A stretch of DNA of 64,000 nucleotides from Streptomyces caelestis (GTDB lineage: Bacteria > Actinomycetota > Actinomycetes > Streptomycetales > Streptomycetaceae): positions 3,658,001-3,722,000 of the forward strand of contig NZ_JACHNE010000001.1 of NCBI RefSeq assembly GCF_014205255.1, in the 5' to 3' direction. Below, one piece after another: positions 41,139-48,709 of this stretch. Within the stretch, counting starts at the first letter, position 1. Each line of letters starts with the position of its first letter. Made by a program: the position numbers and the translations under genes. The notes under the pieces were generated by a model, which ran no database searches, had not been told where the DNA came from, and was given only the letters and a program-made list of their open reading frames with translations.

Positions 41139-41496
41139 CGGCGGCTTCATGGGACGGTGCGATCTGGGCATCGCGCACGAAGGACCACCCGGCTACGGCC
41201 ACGGCGGCGTCAGCGCCATGCTCCTCGACGAACTGATGGGGTAGGCATGCGCCGCGGCCGGCAACCTGGGCATGACCATCTCACTCCGGATGCGCTACCA
41301 CGGGCCGGTGCCCCTGGCGACCCCCTTGCGGGCGAGCGCTCGAGTCACGGGAACCGACGGCCGCAAGATCTTGGTGACGGGCTCCATTGCCCAGAACAGA
41401 CCCCCTCCACCCTCCTGGTGGAAACGGACGGCATCTTCGTCGTACCGGATCCGGACCTTGCCCGCGCTCTTTTCCCGTCCCTCAATCACACAAGGT
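40981..41496 (+). pseudogene. PaaI-type thioesterase broken by nonsense and frameshift
   Basis: First part (ATG 40981) ends GFMGRCDLGIAHEGPPGYGHGGVSAMLLDELMG, a hotdog-fold thioesterase active region, then an in-frame TAG at 41242-41244. Directly after it the same frame continues ACAAAGNLGMTISLRMRYHGPVPLATPLRASARV, so TGG (Trp) has probably become TAG. Near 41395 the frame shifts and the end STLLVETDGIFVVPDPDLARALFP is in another frame. Two independent lesions show the gene is dead. Confidence 0.88.
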
Positions 41497-41539
41497 GAGA
41501 CACCGCCCCTACCTGGAAACAGCGCGCTCTTCTCTCCAC

Positions 41540-41559
41540 GCGTGAGCGATGCGTGAGCG
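41540..41559. promoter_or_regulatory. Putative arm-type sites, E4 right end
   Basis: Two GCGTGAGCG boxes 11 bp apart, 117 bp inside att5. Spacing copies that of the CGTGCCAC pairs but the box differs; GCGTGAGC also occurs at 33266 and 36267 just inside att3 and att4. Confidence 0.45.
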
Positions 41560-41675
41560 GACGGTGGAGCACGAGCGACCAGGAGCAGGCCCAGCGATCA
41601 CACCGGGTGGTGCTGACCTGCAAGGACAGCATCACCCGGCATGACCCCACACCTTTGATCAGGAATTGCGTCCCA

Positions 41676-41718
41676 CTCCTAAAGCGGGTGTCGCAGGTTC
41701 GAATCCTGCCGGGGCACC
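41676..41718 (+). repeat. attR: att site 5, right border of the array
   Basis: Fifth core copy, with one G missing in the acceptor part (CCGGGGCAC). The hairpin that follows (41727-41754) has no relative at the other sites and is probably the original tRNA terminator, so this is the chromosomal right border. Confidence 0.9.
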
Positions 41719-41726
41719 AGCCAAAA

Positions 41727-41754
41727 GGCCCCGGACCGATCATGGTCCGGGGCC
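41727..41754 (+). terminator. Original tRNA-Arg terminator
   Basis: Perfect 11-bp stem (41727-41737 with 41744-41754) with a GATCAT loop, directly after att5. In the ancestor without insertions this hairpin would have followed the tRNA gene. Confidence 0.7.
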
Positions 41755-41862
41755 GGCACCGGAGGCGACTCCGACCCCGTGTGGAAGGTGGCAGCGCCAT
41801 GCCTGCGTCGTGCAGCTGCCTGCGGGGTCAGCCGTGCGACGCCGAGGGACCGTTGAGCCGCG

Positions 41863-44676
41863 TCATGTCGCGTCCCGTACCGTGCCGGTGACCTCCGGCC
41901 CCTTGACGTCCTTGTCGCCGTCGGCCGTGCTCAGCCGCAACAGAAGGGACTCGACCGGCTCGGTCACCCGGTCGGCGATGGTGGGCACCTTCACGTCGAC
42001 GCTCCGGCTGCCCGCGGGAATCTCGAACGACAGACGAGGTTCGTCCGGCAACCGCGACAGCGCCCGCTGCGGACCGGGTGAGACGTCGAAGTTCTCCTTC
42101 AGCCACGAGGGAGAGACATCCTTGGTGGACAGCTCGGCGCCGCGGCGGACGGGCCGGATCCACAGGTCTCCGTACAGGGTTTCGTCGGCTGCGGCGGACA
42201 GGCTGATCCGCCAGACCAGTTGTTTGCCCTCGGTGACGCGGTCGGCGACCGGTGTCACCCGCATGGTGGGCCTGGGGTCGTCGTTCTCCACGATGATCTT
42301 GCCGCGATGGGAGCCGACCACCGCGCCGTGGACCGACTTGACGAACACCGGACGGTCGACCTCGTCCTCGTAGCGGTCGTCGCCCTTCACCGTCATCCGT
42401 ACGTTGACGGGCGCGCCCGGGCGAACCGTCACCGTGCGCACGACCGGGTACTTGTGTCCCGGCTCGTCCATGAACACCCGGATCTGGCCGCTGCCCTTGC
42501 CGGAGACCGTCACCGGCACCTGATAGGTGCGCGTACCGGGGCCGCCCTCCTTGACGGTCGTACGGCCGACGTCGACGCGGGCGAGTTGAGCCGGCTCGAC
42601 CGCGGGGGTGCCGGGGCGCCAGCCCCAGGCGTCCAGCAGCCACGCCTTTCCGGACGAGGTGCGGGGGGTGAGGTGGAGGGTCTTGACGTGTGCCAGGTCG
42701 AGTCCGGCCCTGGCCGCGGCGGACAGCGGTACGCGGACTTCGCGCGCCCAGTACGAGGACGTCAGGCTGGTGCCGGGCAGGCCGTCGACGCGGACTCGGC
42801 CGAGAGTGGCCCGCTTCCCGGATGCGTCGGAGAGTGACACGTCCAGCCGGGTGCCGGTGGTGTTGGGCGGCACGATCACCCGCAGGGTCAGCGCCTTGGC
42901 GCCGGACAGGGAGACCGGGCGAGCGGGGCTGAGCCGGGTGGTGGCGCCGGACTTGGTCCAGCTCATGGCGAGCGCGTAGCGGCCGGGCTCCTTCTGCGTC
43001 TCCCAAAGGGCGAAGTGCGGCGAGGCATCTTGGAGGCGGGACGGCAGGCAGGAGGTGGCCGGGTCCGTGTCCACCTGGGCACACAGGCTGCCGCCGCCGA
43101 CCGCGGCGGAGGTGTCCGGCAGGAAGGCTCCGCTGCGCCCGGCGCCGAGGGCGTGGGTGTAGACCTGGGCGGGCCCGGCGGAGGCGGCGCGCACGCCGGA
43201 GCCGTCGATCAACGGGCGGGCCCGGTCGTCCCGGGCGATGAACAGCCGGGCCGCGGCGGCGATGTAGGTGGATCCCGCCTTCTGCTGCTGCTTGGCGGTC
43301 AGACGGGTCTTGGCGCCCTCCGAGCACAACCGGTCGTCGTGGTCGCCGGAGTAGGTGAAGTCGTCCTCTGCGAAGGCCGCGGCCTGGCCGGGAGTCCACT
43401 CGGTGTTGAAGTAGTTGTGGTTCGCGCCGACCATGTAGACCGCGCTGTGCAGGGCCGTGCCGTGGCTGACACCACGCGTGCCGTCGACGTACGCCTCGCC
43501 CTGCAGATTGGGCATGTCGCCGTCGCAGCCCGGCAGGATCGTCATGGACGGCACGTCGGGGACGGGGTTCTGGGCCAGGGCGGAGGGGGCTATCAGAACG
43601 GTGCCGCGAATCGTCCAGCGGACGCGACCCCGGTAGCCGTCCTGCGCGGCGGGCGGCGGGTACAGGCTGTCCAGAGCGGCCCGGTTGACGGCCTCACCGC
43701 CTCGCGAGTGCCCCACCAGCAGCACACGTCCCAGGTCGGCTGGGGGCGCCTTGCGCACGGCCGCCGGTGCCTTGGACGGGTCGGCGGCCCAGTCCGCCCA
43801 GTGCCCCAGGTGCAGCCGTATCAGGGACGACCGGAACCCTGCGCTGCCGTCCGCCCTCACCACGTCCTGGGCGTTGATGCCGTTGGCCGAGATCGACACC
43901 GTCACATAGCCCTGGGAAGCCAGCAGCTTCTGGTCGTGCAGGTGACCGCGGTAACTCGGCACCGGCTTCTTGCCGGTGCCGCACGGCCACTCCGCGGTCA
44001 GCGTTCCTTCCGCGTCGAAGCAGGTGTCATGGCGTCCGTGCAGGAAGAGCGCCAACGGCCGGCGGCCCGTGGCACCGGCCGGCGCCACGACCACGGCCTT
44101 CATCTCCACCCGTGTGTCCAGCCCCGGCAGGTGCACCGACGGCAGGGAGTACTCGCCCTGGACGGTACGGAACTTTCCGGCGACACCGGGATCGTTCTTG
44201 TGCACGGGGTTCGCGGGCGGGGTTGCCGTCAGAGGCGACGCGGCCGAAGAGCCTTCGAGGTCGCGTGCGCGCCCGGGGTCCGTTCCCTCCGCGTCCAGCC
44301 GCCGTCCTGCGGCCTCGACCCGCAGATCCCGCGCCTGCCCGAGACGTACCCCGTCCAGCGGAAGCCGGAGGGTGCGCCCGTCCGCGGCAGCCGCGGGATG
44401 CCCCAGCAGCCGGCGCCCACTGCGGAACTCGATCCGGGCACCGCCCATCGGCACCCGGCCGGGTGAGCGCCACTCCAGCTTCTCCGTCCCGCCCGAGCCG
44501 GTGATCCTCCAGCCCTCGGGAAGGTGCGGTGAGGCGTCGGCGGACTGCCTCTGGGGCTCCGGGTCGGGTGCGGCTTGCACCACGCCCGGCCATCCGCACG
44601 CCATCGCGAAGGCCGTCGTCACGGCGGCCGCCACGGCGGCCGTCATGGCGGCCGCCCTGCGCGGGATACGTATCAC
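41863..44676 (-). CDS. Large secreted alpha/beta hydrolase with C-terminal beta domains
   Basis: 937 aa from GTG 44676, which has AAGGAG 9 nt upstream and starts VIRIPRRAAAMTAAVAAAVTTAFAMACG, a signal peptide. Residues about 180-450 are an alpha/beta-hydrolase domain: LALFLHGRHDTCFD (oxyanion region), nucleophile Ser in LLVGHSRGGEAVNRAALD, and later GANHNYFNTEW with the likely catalytic His. C-terminal parts look like beta-sandwich modules, the last with ENDDPRPTMRVTPVADRVTEGKQ of Calx-beta type. Probably an extracellular esterase, lipase or related enzyme. The frame continues to 44847 but without a better start. Confidence 0.82.
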   Translation of the reverse strand: MIRIPRRAAAMTAAVAAAVTTAFAMACGWPGVVQAAPDPEPQRQSADASPHLPEGWRITGSGGTEKLEWRSPGRVPMGGARIEFRSGRRLLGHPAAAADGRTLRLPLDGVRLGQARDLRVEAAGRRLDAEGTDPGRARDLEGSSAASPLTATPPANPVHKNDPGVAGKFRTVQGEYSLPSVHLPGLDTRVEMKAVVVAPAGATGRRPLALFLHGRHDTCFDAEGTLTAEWPCGTGKKPVPSYRGHLHDQKLLASQGYVTVSISANGINAQDVVRADGSAGFRSSLIRLHLGHWADWAADPSKAPAAVRKAPPADLGRVLLVGHSRGGEAVNRAALDSLYPPPAAQDGYRGRVRWTIRGTVLIAPSALAQNPVPDVPSMTILPGCDGDMPNLQGEAYVDGTRGVSHGTALHSAVYMVGANHNYFNTEWTPGQAAAFAEDDFTYSGDHDDRLCSEGAKTRLTAKQQQKAGSTYIAAAARLFIARDDRARPLIDGSGVRAASAGPAQVYTHALGAGRSGAFLPDTSAAVGGGSLCAQVDTDPATSCLPSRLQDASPHFALWETQKEPGRYALAMSWTKSGATTRLSPARPVSLSGAKALTLRVIVPPNTTGTRLDVSLSDASGKRATLGRVRVDGLPGTSLTSSYWAREVRVPLSAAARAGLDLAHVKTLHLTPRTSSGKAWLLDAWGWRPGTPAVEPAQLARVDVGRTTVKEGGPGTRTYQVPVTVSGKGSGQIRVFMDEPGHKYPVVRTVTVRPGAPVNVRMTVKGDDRYEDEVDRPVFVKSVHGAVVGSHRGKIIVENDDPRPTMRVTPVADRVTEGKQLVWRISLSAAADETLYGDLWIRPVRRGAELSTKDVSPSWLKENFDVSPGPQRALSRLPDEPRLSFEIPAGSRSVDVKVPTIADRVTEPVESLLLRLSTADGDKDVKGPEVTGTVRDAT

Positions 44677-45077
44677 GTCTCGTTTCTCCTTGTCGTCGGA
44701 TGTGCGGTCGGATTCCATGCCGGACGGGGCTGGACAGCATTGCTCCCGGGCCCTCGGCGGCCCCCGGTGCCCGGTGGACGGGCGGCGGTGGACGATGCGG
44801 CTCGCACGGGCGAACGGCTGTGGCCACGGCGGACCGGCCCCGTTCACGGGCCGCTCCGGGCTACGCGACCACTCAGATGCGGGGGACCGAGGAGAGGAAG
44901 AAGCGAGCAGATCGGGGTGTGGCTGAGCATGGGACCAGAACCTGAGCAGCGGGCTTACCGAATGTCATCGAGGGAACGATCATCGAGGCCGGATGCGTTT
45001 TTCAGCGACCCCGGGGATCACTCTGAAAAAAAAACTTGGTCCCCGATCCTCGAACTTCACCCGGGCCGCAGCGCCAC
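44677..45077. other. Intergenic stretch upstream of the hydrolase
   Basis: 400 bp without a credible gene. It has an A-rich run (AAAAAAAAA at about 45027) flanked by GACCCCGGGGATC and GGTCCCCGATC-like sequence. It must contain the hydrolase promoter. Confidence 0.45.
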
Positions 45078-45465
45078 ATGGATGCCGACCGCCCCACCCC
45101 GAGGGCGGGGCGGGTGAACTCACGCGATCGGTACGCGTTCGGGGTCGCCGCCTTCGGCACGCTGGCTGTCTCCGCCATGACCGGCGCCCTGCACGACGAG
45201 GTCGTCGAACCCGGCGCGGTCGCCCAGAGGCTGGCCGGCGGCGGCGATGCCCTCCTCACCACCGTTCCGGCAAGTCATCGTCCCGGCCTCGGACACACGC
45301 TGCACGCGGCCTTCGCCACCCGGCCACAACACCCTCGCCCTCACCGCCGGCGCCGCCGCCCTGGCCTGCGCCGCCCTCGTGCTGTGGCTGACCCGCACGG
45401 GCCGCCGTCAGCACCCGGCGCCCCAGGCTCCGAAGCCGGAGCAGGACACACACTCCGTCGACTGA
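45078..45465 (+). pseudogene. Frameshifted small membrane protein gene
   Basis: From ATG 45078 the frame encodes NSRDRYAFGVAAFGTLAVSAMTGALHDEVVEPGAVAQRL; near 45320 it changes frame and continues as HNTLALTAGAAALACAALVLWLTRTGRR and ends EQDTHSVD at 45465. Two hydrophobic segments suggest a membrane protein of about 125 aa. The family was not recognised. Confidence 0.5.
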
Positions 45466-45536
45466 GTACCGCCGCCGACCCGCCCGTGCGCCTGTCTCCT
45501 CAGCAGCACCCACCACGTCGGAAGAGACAGGGCCCC

Positions 45537-45672
45537 ATGACCTCCGCCCGGATTCCCGTGATCGACCTCAGCCACTGGTCCACGGCCGCGCATGACGGCG
45601 CGGCCGGCAACAACTCGCGACTCAGGTCGACCAGGCCCTCCAAGCCACCAAATTCCCAGGCTGCCATGCGCT
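45537..45672 (+). pseudogene. N-terminal fragment of a 2OG-Fe(II) oxygenase-like gene
   Basis: ATG 45537 (GGAAGAG upstream) gives MTSARIPVIDLSHWSTAAHD, typical for the N-terminus of isopenicillin-N-synthase-like oxygenases (xIPVIDL). A frame change near 45617 leads to TQVDQALQATKFPGCHAL, the next conserved segment, and then the similarity ends. Only about 40 codons remain. Confidence 0.5.
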
Positions 45673-45744
45673 GACAGCGGGGCTTTCGGTGTGCGACGGC
45701 CGGCTCTGGGCCAGCAGCTGGTTGACCGGGCCGTGCTCAGTGCC

Positions 45745-46011
45745 TCAGGAGTCCGGCTCCGGCCGTTCTCTCGTCTCTGCCCGGGCTCCCGCATCACGGA
45801 GGGCCGAGACGGCTGCCGCCGCGTCTTCCTCGGGCACGCAGGCGAGAACGACGGCGGGAACCTGCGTCACCAGACCCTGGCTGCGCCAGAGGCTCAGCCC
45901 CGTCAGCCGGCGCACGACCTGGACGACGTCCATCACGCGGACACCAGGGTCGGTGAGCAAGACGTCATGGGGCACGTCGCCGCACACCAGCGAGAAGTAC
46001 TCGTCCGCCAT
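45745..46011 (-). CDS. Small ribosomal L7/L12 C-terminal-like protein
   Basis: 88 aa from ATG 46011 (GGGAGG directly upstream), MADEYFSLVCGDVPHDVLLT. The rest, GVRVMDVVQVVRRLTGLSLWRSQGLV and VLACVPEEDAAAAVSALRDAGARAETRE, follows the L7/L12 C-terminal domain pattern (VILxxxGxxKIxVIKxVRxxTGLGLKEAKxLV...EAExxxxxLxxAGA). Stand-alone L7/L12-like domains occur in Streptomyces with unknown role, possibly protein-protein contacts. The long upstream frame extension to 46725 is an artefact. Confidence 0.65.
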   Translation of the reverse strand: MADEYFSLVCGDVPHDVLLTDPGVRVMDVVQVVRRLTGLSLWRSQGLVTQVPAVVLACVPEEDAAAAVSALRDAGARAETRERPEPDS

Positions 46012-46059
46012 TGCCCTCCCCGGTTCCAAGGCCCGCCTCGAATCTCGCCAGCCCGAAGA

Positions 46060-46705
46060 ACACCCCACCGCCCGCCGCAACCACCCAGCACCCCCTGGCA
46101 CCAAGCCGCCGACGCCCTCGACACCCTCCACACCGACCTCGACGACGACACCCACGCCCAGGCCCACATCACCGCCCTCGGCGAACTGCTCGAAGCCACC
46201 ACCCAGAAGGCACCATCGATCTGCGCGCCGAACTCCAGGCCACCTCCAAGGCGTTCGTCCGGGCCCAGCGGTCCCGGATCCGGGCGGAAGACCGTGCCGC
46301 CCACGCCCTGCGCCGCGCGGCACGCGGCATCGCGCACACCGCCACCGGCCCCGACGGCAGCGCCTTGGCAGCCCTGGTCGCCGCCCTCGTCCGGGCCGCC
46401 ATCGTCGCCGGGCGCTGGCACGAAGCGAAGATGCGTGCCCATCAGGCCGACGCCGCCCGCCAGGCCGTCCAGACCTCCAGACAGCCGCCGACCGCGCCCT
46501 CGCCCCGACGCTCGCCGAACTCACAGCCCGCCCGCCCAAGGAGGAAGCCCGTCGCGTTCCGGCCGACGACGTGCGAGCAGCCATCCCCGACCACGCCGAG
46601 CGAATCCTCGTCGCCCCGGCCTGGCCTGCGCTCGCCACCGTCCTCGCCGACGCCGAAGCCCGCGGCCACAAACCCCACCAACTCCTCAACGCTCGACCAT
46701 CACAG
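46060..46705 (+). pseudogene. Decayed mobilisation-type gene
   Basis: Consecutive protein-like pieces switch frames: HQAADALDTLHTDLDDDTHAQAHITALGELLEATTQKA, then DLRAELQATSKAFVRAQRSRIRAEDRAAHALRRAARGI and VRAAIVAGRWHEAKMRAHQADAARQA, then AADRALAPTLAELTARPPKEEARRVP and AWPALATVLADAEARGHKPHQLL. Helical, Arg/Ala-rich composition and the WHxxKxxAHQxxAARxA motif are reminiscent of C-terminal parts of Streptomyces relaxase or mobilisation proteins. At least two frameshifts. The identification is tentative. Confidence 0.45.
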
Positions 46706-47098
46706 GCTCGGTCCCTGCCCAGCAAAGCCGAGAGCCCCAGCCCTCACTGGTGGCGGCGACGGTCACCTCACATCAGCGACCGACGGTTGAATTATCCGGG
46801 CGATTTCGGCGTGCCACTTTCAGTCAAAGTGGCTACGCGCGTAGTCAGTCACATGGACGTCACCAGCAGCGATCGAAATTTGAAGCCCGAAGAACGACTC
46901 GATCTTTTCGGCCCGCTGGTCGGTGATCTATCGGCAGGCGCCAGGTCACGCATACCCTGCGCGGAACTGTCAGAACATTCAACGGGGGCCTTGATGAGTT
47001 TTTCGCCAGGCGCAGGCACATGTTTCGCGCCATGCAACCTTGCGGATCCACTGACTCCGCCACCTTCCTCACCCGCCTAGTTGGCGGAGGTTAAAAAA
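46706..47098. other. Stretch before the thioamitide cluster
   Basis: About 390 bp. A frame from ATG 46854 to 47080 (MDVTSSDRNLKPEERLDLFG, ending PLTPPPSSPA) is open but has no recognised motif or ribosome site. AT content is higher than in the flanking genes. Nothing else could be identified. Confidence 0.4.
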
Positions 47099-47124
47099 GC
47101 CTGCCGGGAATAACGCCGGCAGGC
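47099..47124. terminator. Intrinsic terminator upstream of the precursor gene
   Basis: 9-bp GC stem (47099-47107 with 47116-47124), 8-nt loop, followed on the minus strand by TTTTTT and preceded on the plus strand by AAAAAA. It works best for leftward transcription but can act in both directions, so it insulates the thioamitide operon from upstream transcription. Confidence 0.75.
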
Positions 47125-47182
47125 CCATTCGCATGCCCTGAATTAAATTATCAACGCACACAAACGGAATTCTTGCGACTTG

Positions 47183-47212
47183 TTGACAAGGGGGGGTGGC
47201 AGTTTGTTTAGA
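47183..47212 (+). promoter_or_regulatory. Probable main promoter of the thioamitide operon
   Basis: TTGACA (47183-47188), an 18-nt G-rich spacer and TTTAGA (47207-47212), 58 bp before the precursor ATG. This is a good fit to a housekeeping (HrdB) promoter. No regulator gene lies in the cluster, so control may come from elsewhere. Confidence 0.6.
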
Positions 47213-47270
47213 TCATGCACGTCCATTCGATTCCCCGGTCAACCGGCAGGGGACGAATCAGGAGGATCAA

Positions 47271-47534
47271 ATGTCTGAAGCAATGGTTTCCGCGGTCGAC
47301 GAGACCGCGTTCGCCGACCTGGTCAGCAAGATCCAGGACGCCGAGGCGTCGATGACCGAGGAGCAGCGCGCGGTCATCGACCCCGCGGCCGGCGAGAAGG
47401 CTCTGGAGGAGCTCGCCGGCGTCAGCCCGGAGGAGCTGCAGGCGTTCCTCGAGGAGAAGGCGGGCATCTCGCCCGACGAGGAGGCTCAGGGCAGCGTGAT
47501 GGCGGCTGCCGCCACGGTGGCCTTCCACTGTTGA
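47271..47534 (+). CDS. tvaA: Thioamitide precursor peptide (TvaA-like)
   Basis: 87 aa; AGGAGG precedes the ATG by 5 nt, an unusually strong ribosome site. Leader (1-74) is acidic and helical: TAFADLVSKIQDAEASMTEE, SPEELQAFLEEKAGISPDEE, AQG. Core (75-87) is SVMAAAATVAFHC, differing from the thioviridamide core SVMAAAASIALHC at three places. Expected changes: thioamides on the Val-Met-Ala residues, Thr8 of the core dehydrated and joined to decarboxylated Cys13 as aminovinyl-methyl-cysteine, His12 hydroxylated and N-dimethylated, Ser1 converted to an N-terminal pyruvyl-type group. Products of this family are cytotoxic by hitting mitochondrial ATP synthase. Confidence 0.96.
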   Translation: MSEAMVSAVDETAFADLVSKIQDAEASMTEEQRAVIDPAAGEKALEELAGVSPEELQAFLEEKAGISPDEEAQGSVMAAAATVAFHC

Positions 47535-47551
47535 TCTGAGTCGATAGCCTC

Positions 47552-48709
47552 ATGACAACCAGCGCTTCGCACAGCCCGGCCGGCATCGCGTCACCGGAGG
47601 GCGGCAGCACGTCTTCGCCTTGGCGCGGAGCGCTGCCGAACGAGTCCGGGCCCTCAAAAGCCCGGACTCGTTCCTGGCTCGCTTCGCTCGATATCGACCG
47701 AGGCGACATAGTGCACATCCAGACGTTCGCAGCACGCAACAGCGTGGCGATGCTGCACTTCGAGGACGGCACCGCCCTCTTCCTGAAACAGGTGGATCCG
47801 GCAACCGCCGTTGCCGTTGGCACGGCAACGGGAAATGAAGAGACCATTCTCAGGTTGATACCGGAAGCCGGTGTTCCGAGTTTCGCCATGTCGGCAGTTC
47901 CTCAGTTCGTCGCAGTCGACCGAAAAAGCGAAACCCTCATAATGGAGGGGAAGGTCGGCTTCACGTCGTTGCGGGAAGTGACCCGGAACTCTCCGGAGGT
48001 TCCTGTTCCGGTTCTGGCCGCACTGGCGTCGGTGGTGGCCGGGATTCATACCACACCCATGGACCGGCTCATCACGGACTCGAGATTCGCCCCGCAGCTC
48101 ATCGTCTTTCCCTTCGCGTCCTTCGTAGCGCTAACCCCTGGTGAGCTTGCGAGTGGCCCCGGAATGGATTACTCCGACTATGCGGCTGCCATGCAGTCGG
48201 TCGACGAGAGCGTGGCGCGGCTGCGGGACGGATGGGGTCCGAAGGGCCTGGTGCACTTCGACCTACGGGATGACAACATCCTGCTGAAGGACGCCGACAG
48301 TGAACACCCCGAGGTTGGCCTGGTCGACTGGGAACTGGCCGGTTTCGGCGACCCGATGCTGGACGTGGGCACGATCGTCGGCCAACTGCTCATCCAGTGG
48401 CTGCACACCTTGCGGGGAGACGCCGGCCGTCTGTCCCACTCCAGCACTTGGGCCACTGTGCGACGTAATGTCGGCCTCTTCCTCACCGCCTACGAACACG
48501 GCGCTCCACTCTCGGCCGAACAGCGGGACGCCGTCTTCCGCTATGCCGGGTTGTCCACCCTGATGTACGCGGCCGGGCGGCTGGAACAGATCGGCTCGCT
48601 GGGCCGGATCGGGCACCTGTGCCTTTTCGTGGGCTGCACGTTGCTGAACGATCCGCAGAGCTTGGCCAGGCTCCTCGCCCCCGGCCGCCCCCGGGAGGCG
48701 GGAGCATGA
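47552..48709 (+). CDS. tvaC: TvaC-like phosphotransferase (core Ser/Thr kinase)
   Basis: 385-aa protein of the aminoglycoside phosphotransferase fold. The catalytic loop is HFDLRDDNILLKD and the metal-binding Asp is in VGLVDWELAGFGDP, so it should be an active kinase. In thioamitide pathways the TvaC and TvaD proteins act together: the kinase phosphorylates Ser/Thr of the precursor and the lyase removes phosphate to give dehydroamino acids. It starts 17 bp after the precursor stop without a strong ribosome site, and overlaps the next gene by 4 nt. Residues 150-180 form the substrate lobe; the N-terminal lobe has FLKQVDP with the ATP-site Lys. Confidence 0.92.
   Translation: MTTSASHSPAGIASPEGGSTSSPWRGALPNESGPSKARTRSWLASLDIDRGDIVHIQTFAARNSVAMLHFEDGTALFLKQVDPATAVAVGTATGNEETILRLIPEAGVPSFAMSAVPQFVAVDRKSETLIMEGKVGFTSLREVTRNSPEVPVPVLAALASVVAGIHTTPMDRLITDSRFAPQLIVFPFASFVALTPGELASGPGMDYSDYAAAMQSVDESVARLRDGWGPKGLVHFDLRDDNILLKDADSEHPEVGLVDWELAGFGDPMLDVGTIVGQLLIQWLHTLRGDAGRLSHSSTWATVRRNVGLFLTAYEHGAPLSAEQRDAVFRYAGLSTLMYAAGRLEQIGSLGRIGHLCLFVGCTLLNDPQSLARLLAPGRPREAGA

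Larger units (their letters stand above)
36187..41718. mobile_element. Element E4, 5.5 kb, cryptic
   Basis: Between att4 and att5. The left end has a GCGTGAGC box (36267-36274) and the right end a pair of GCGTGAGCG boxes (41540-41559), distinct from the CGTGCCAC boxes of E2. It looks like a member of a second element family sharing the same tRNA site. It carries two ABC exporters, an AraC regulator and a broken thioesterase, but no integrase, so it is either a relic or mobilised in trans. Confidence 0.6.

Noticed and set aside
17828..41718. Five regularly similar repeats as a CRISPR-like array
   Set aside because: Copies are 2.6-12.7 kb apart, contain the tRNA 3' half, and flank gene-bearing elements; they are attachment sites.
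46012..46725. Upstream extension of the L7/L12-like frame and opposing long frames
   Set aside because: Low-complexity Arg/Pro/Ala translations; the region instead carries a frameshifted plus-strand gene.
46854..47080. 75-aa frame upstream of the precursor as a second precursor peptide
   Set aside because: No ribosome site, no repeat of the thioamitide leader or core, and a Pro/Ser-rich end; kept only as an unidentified stretch.
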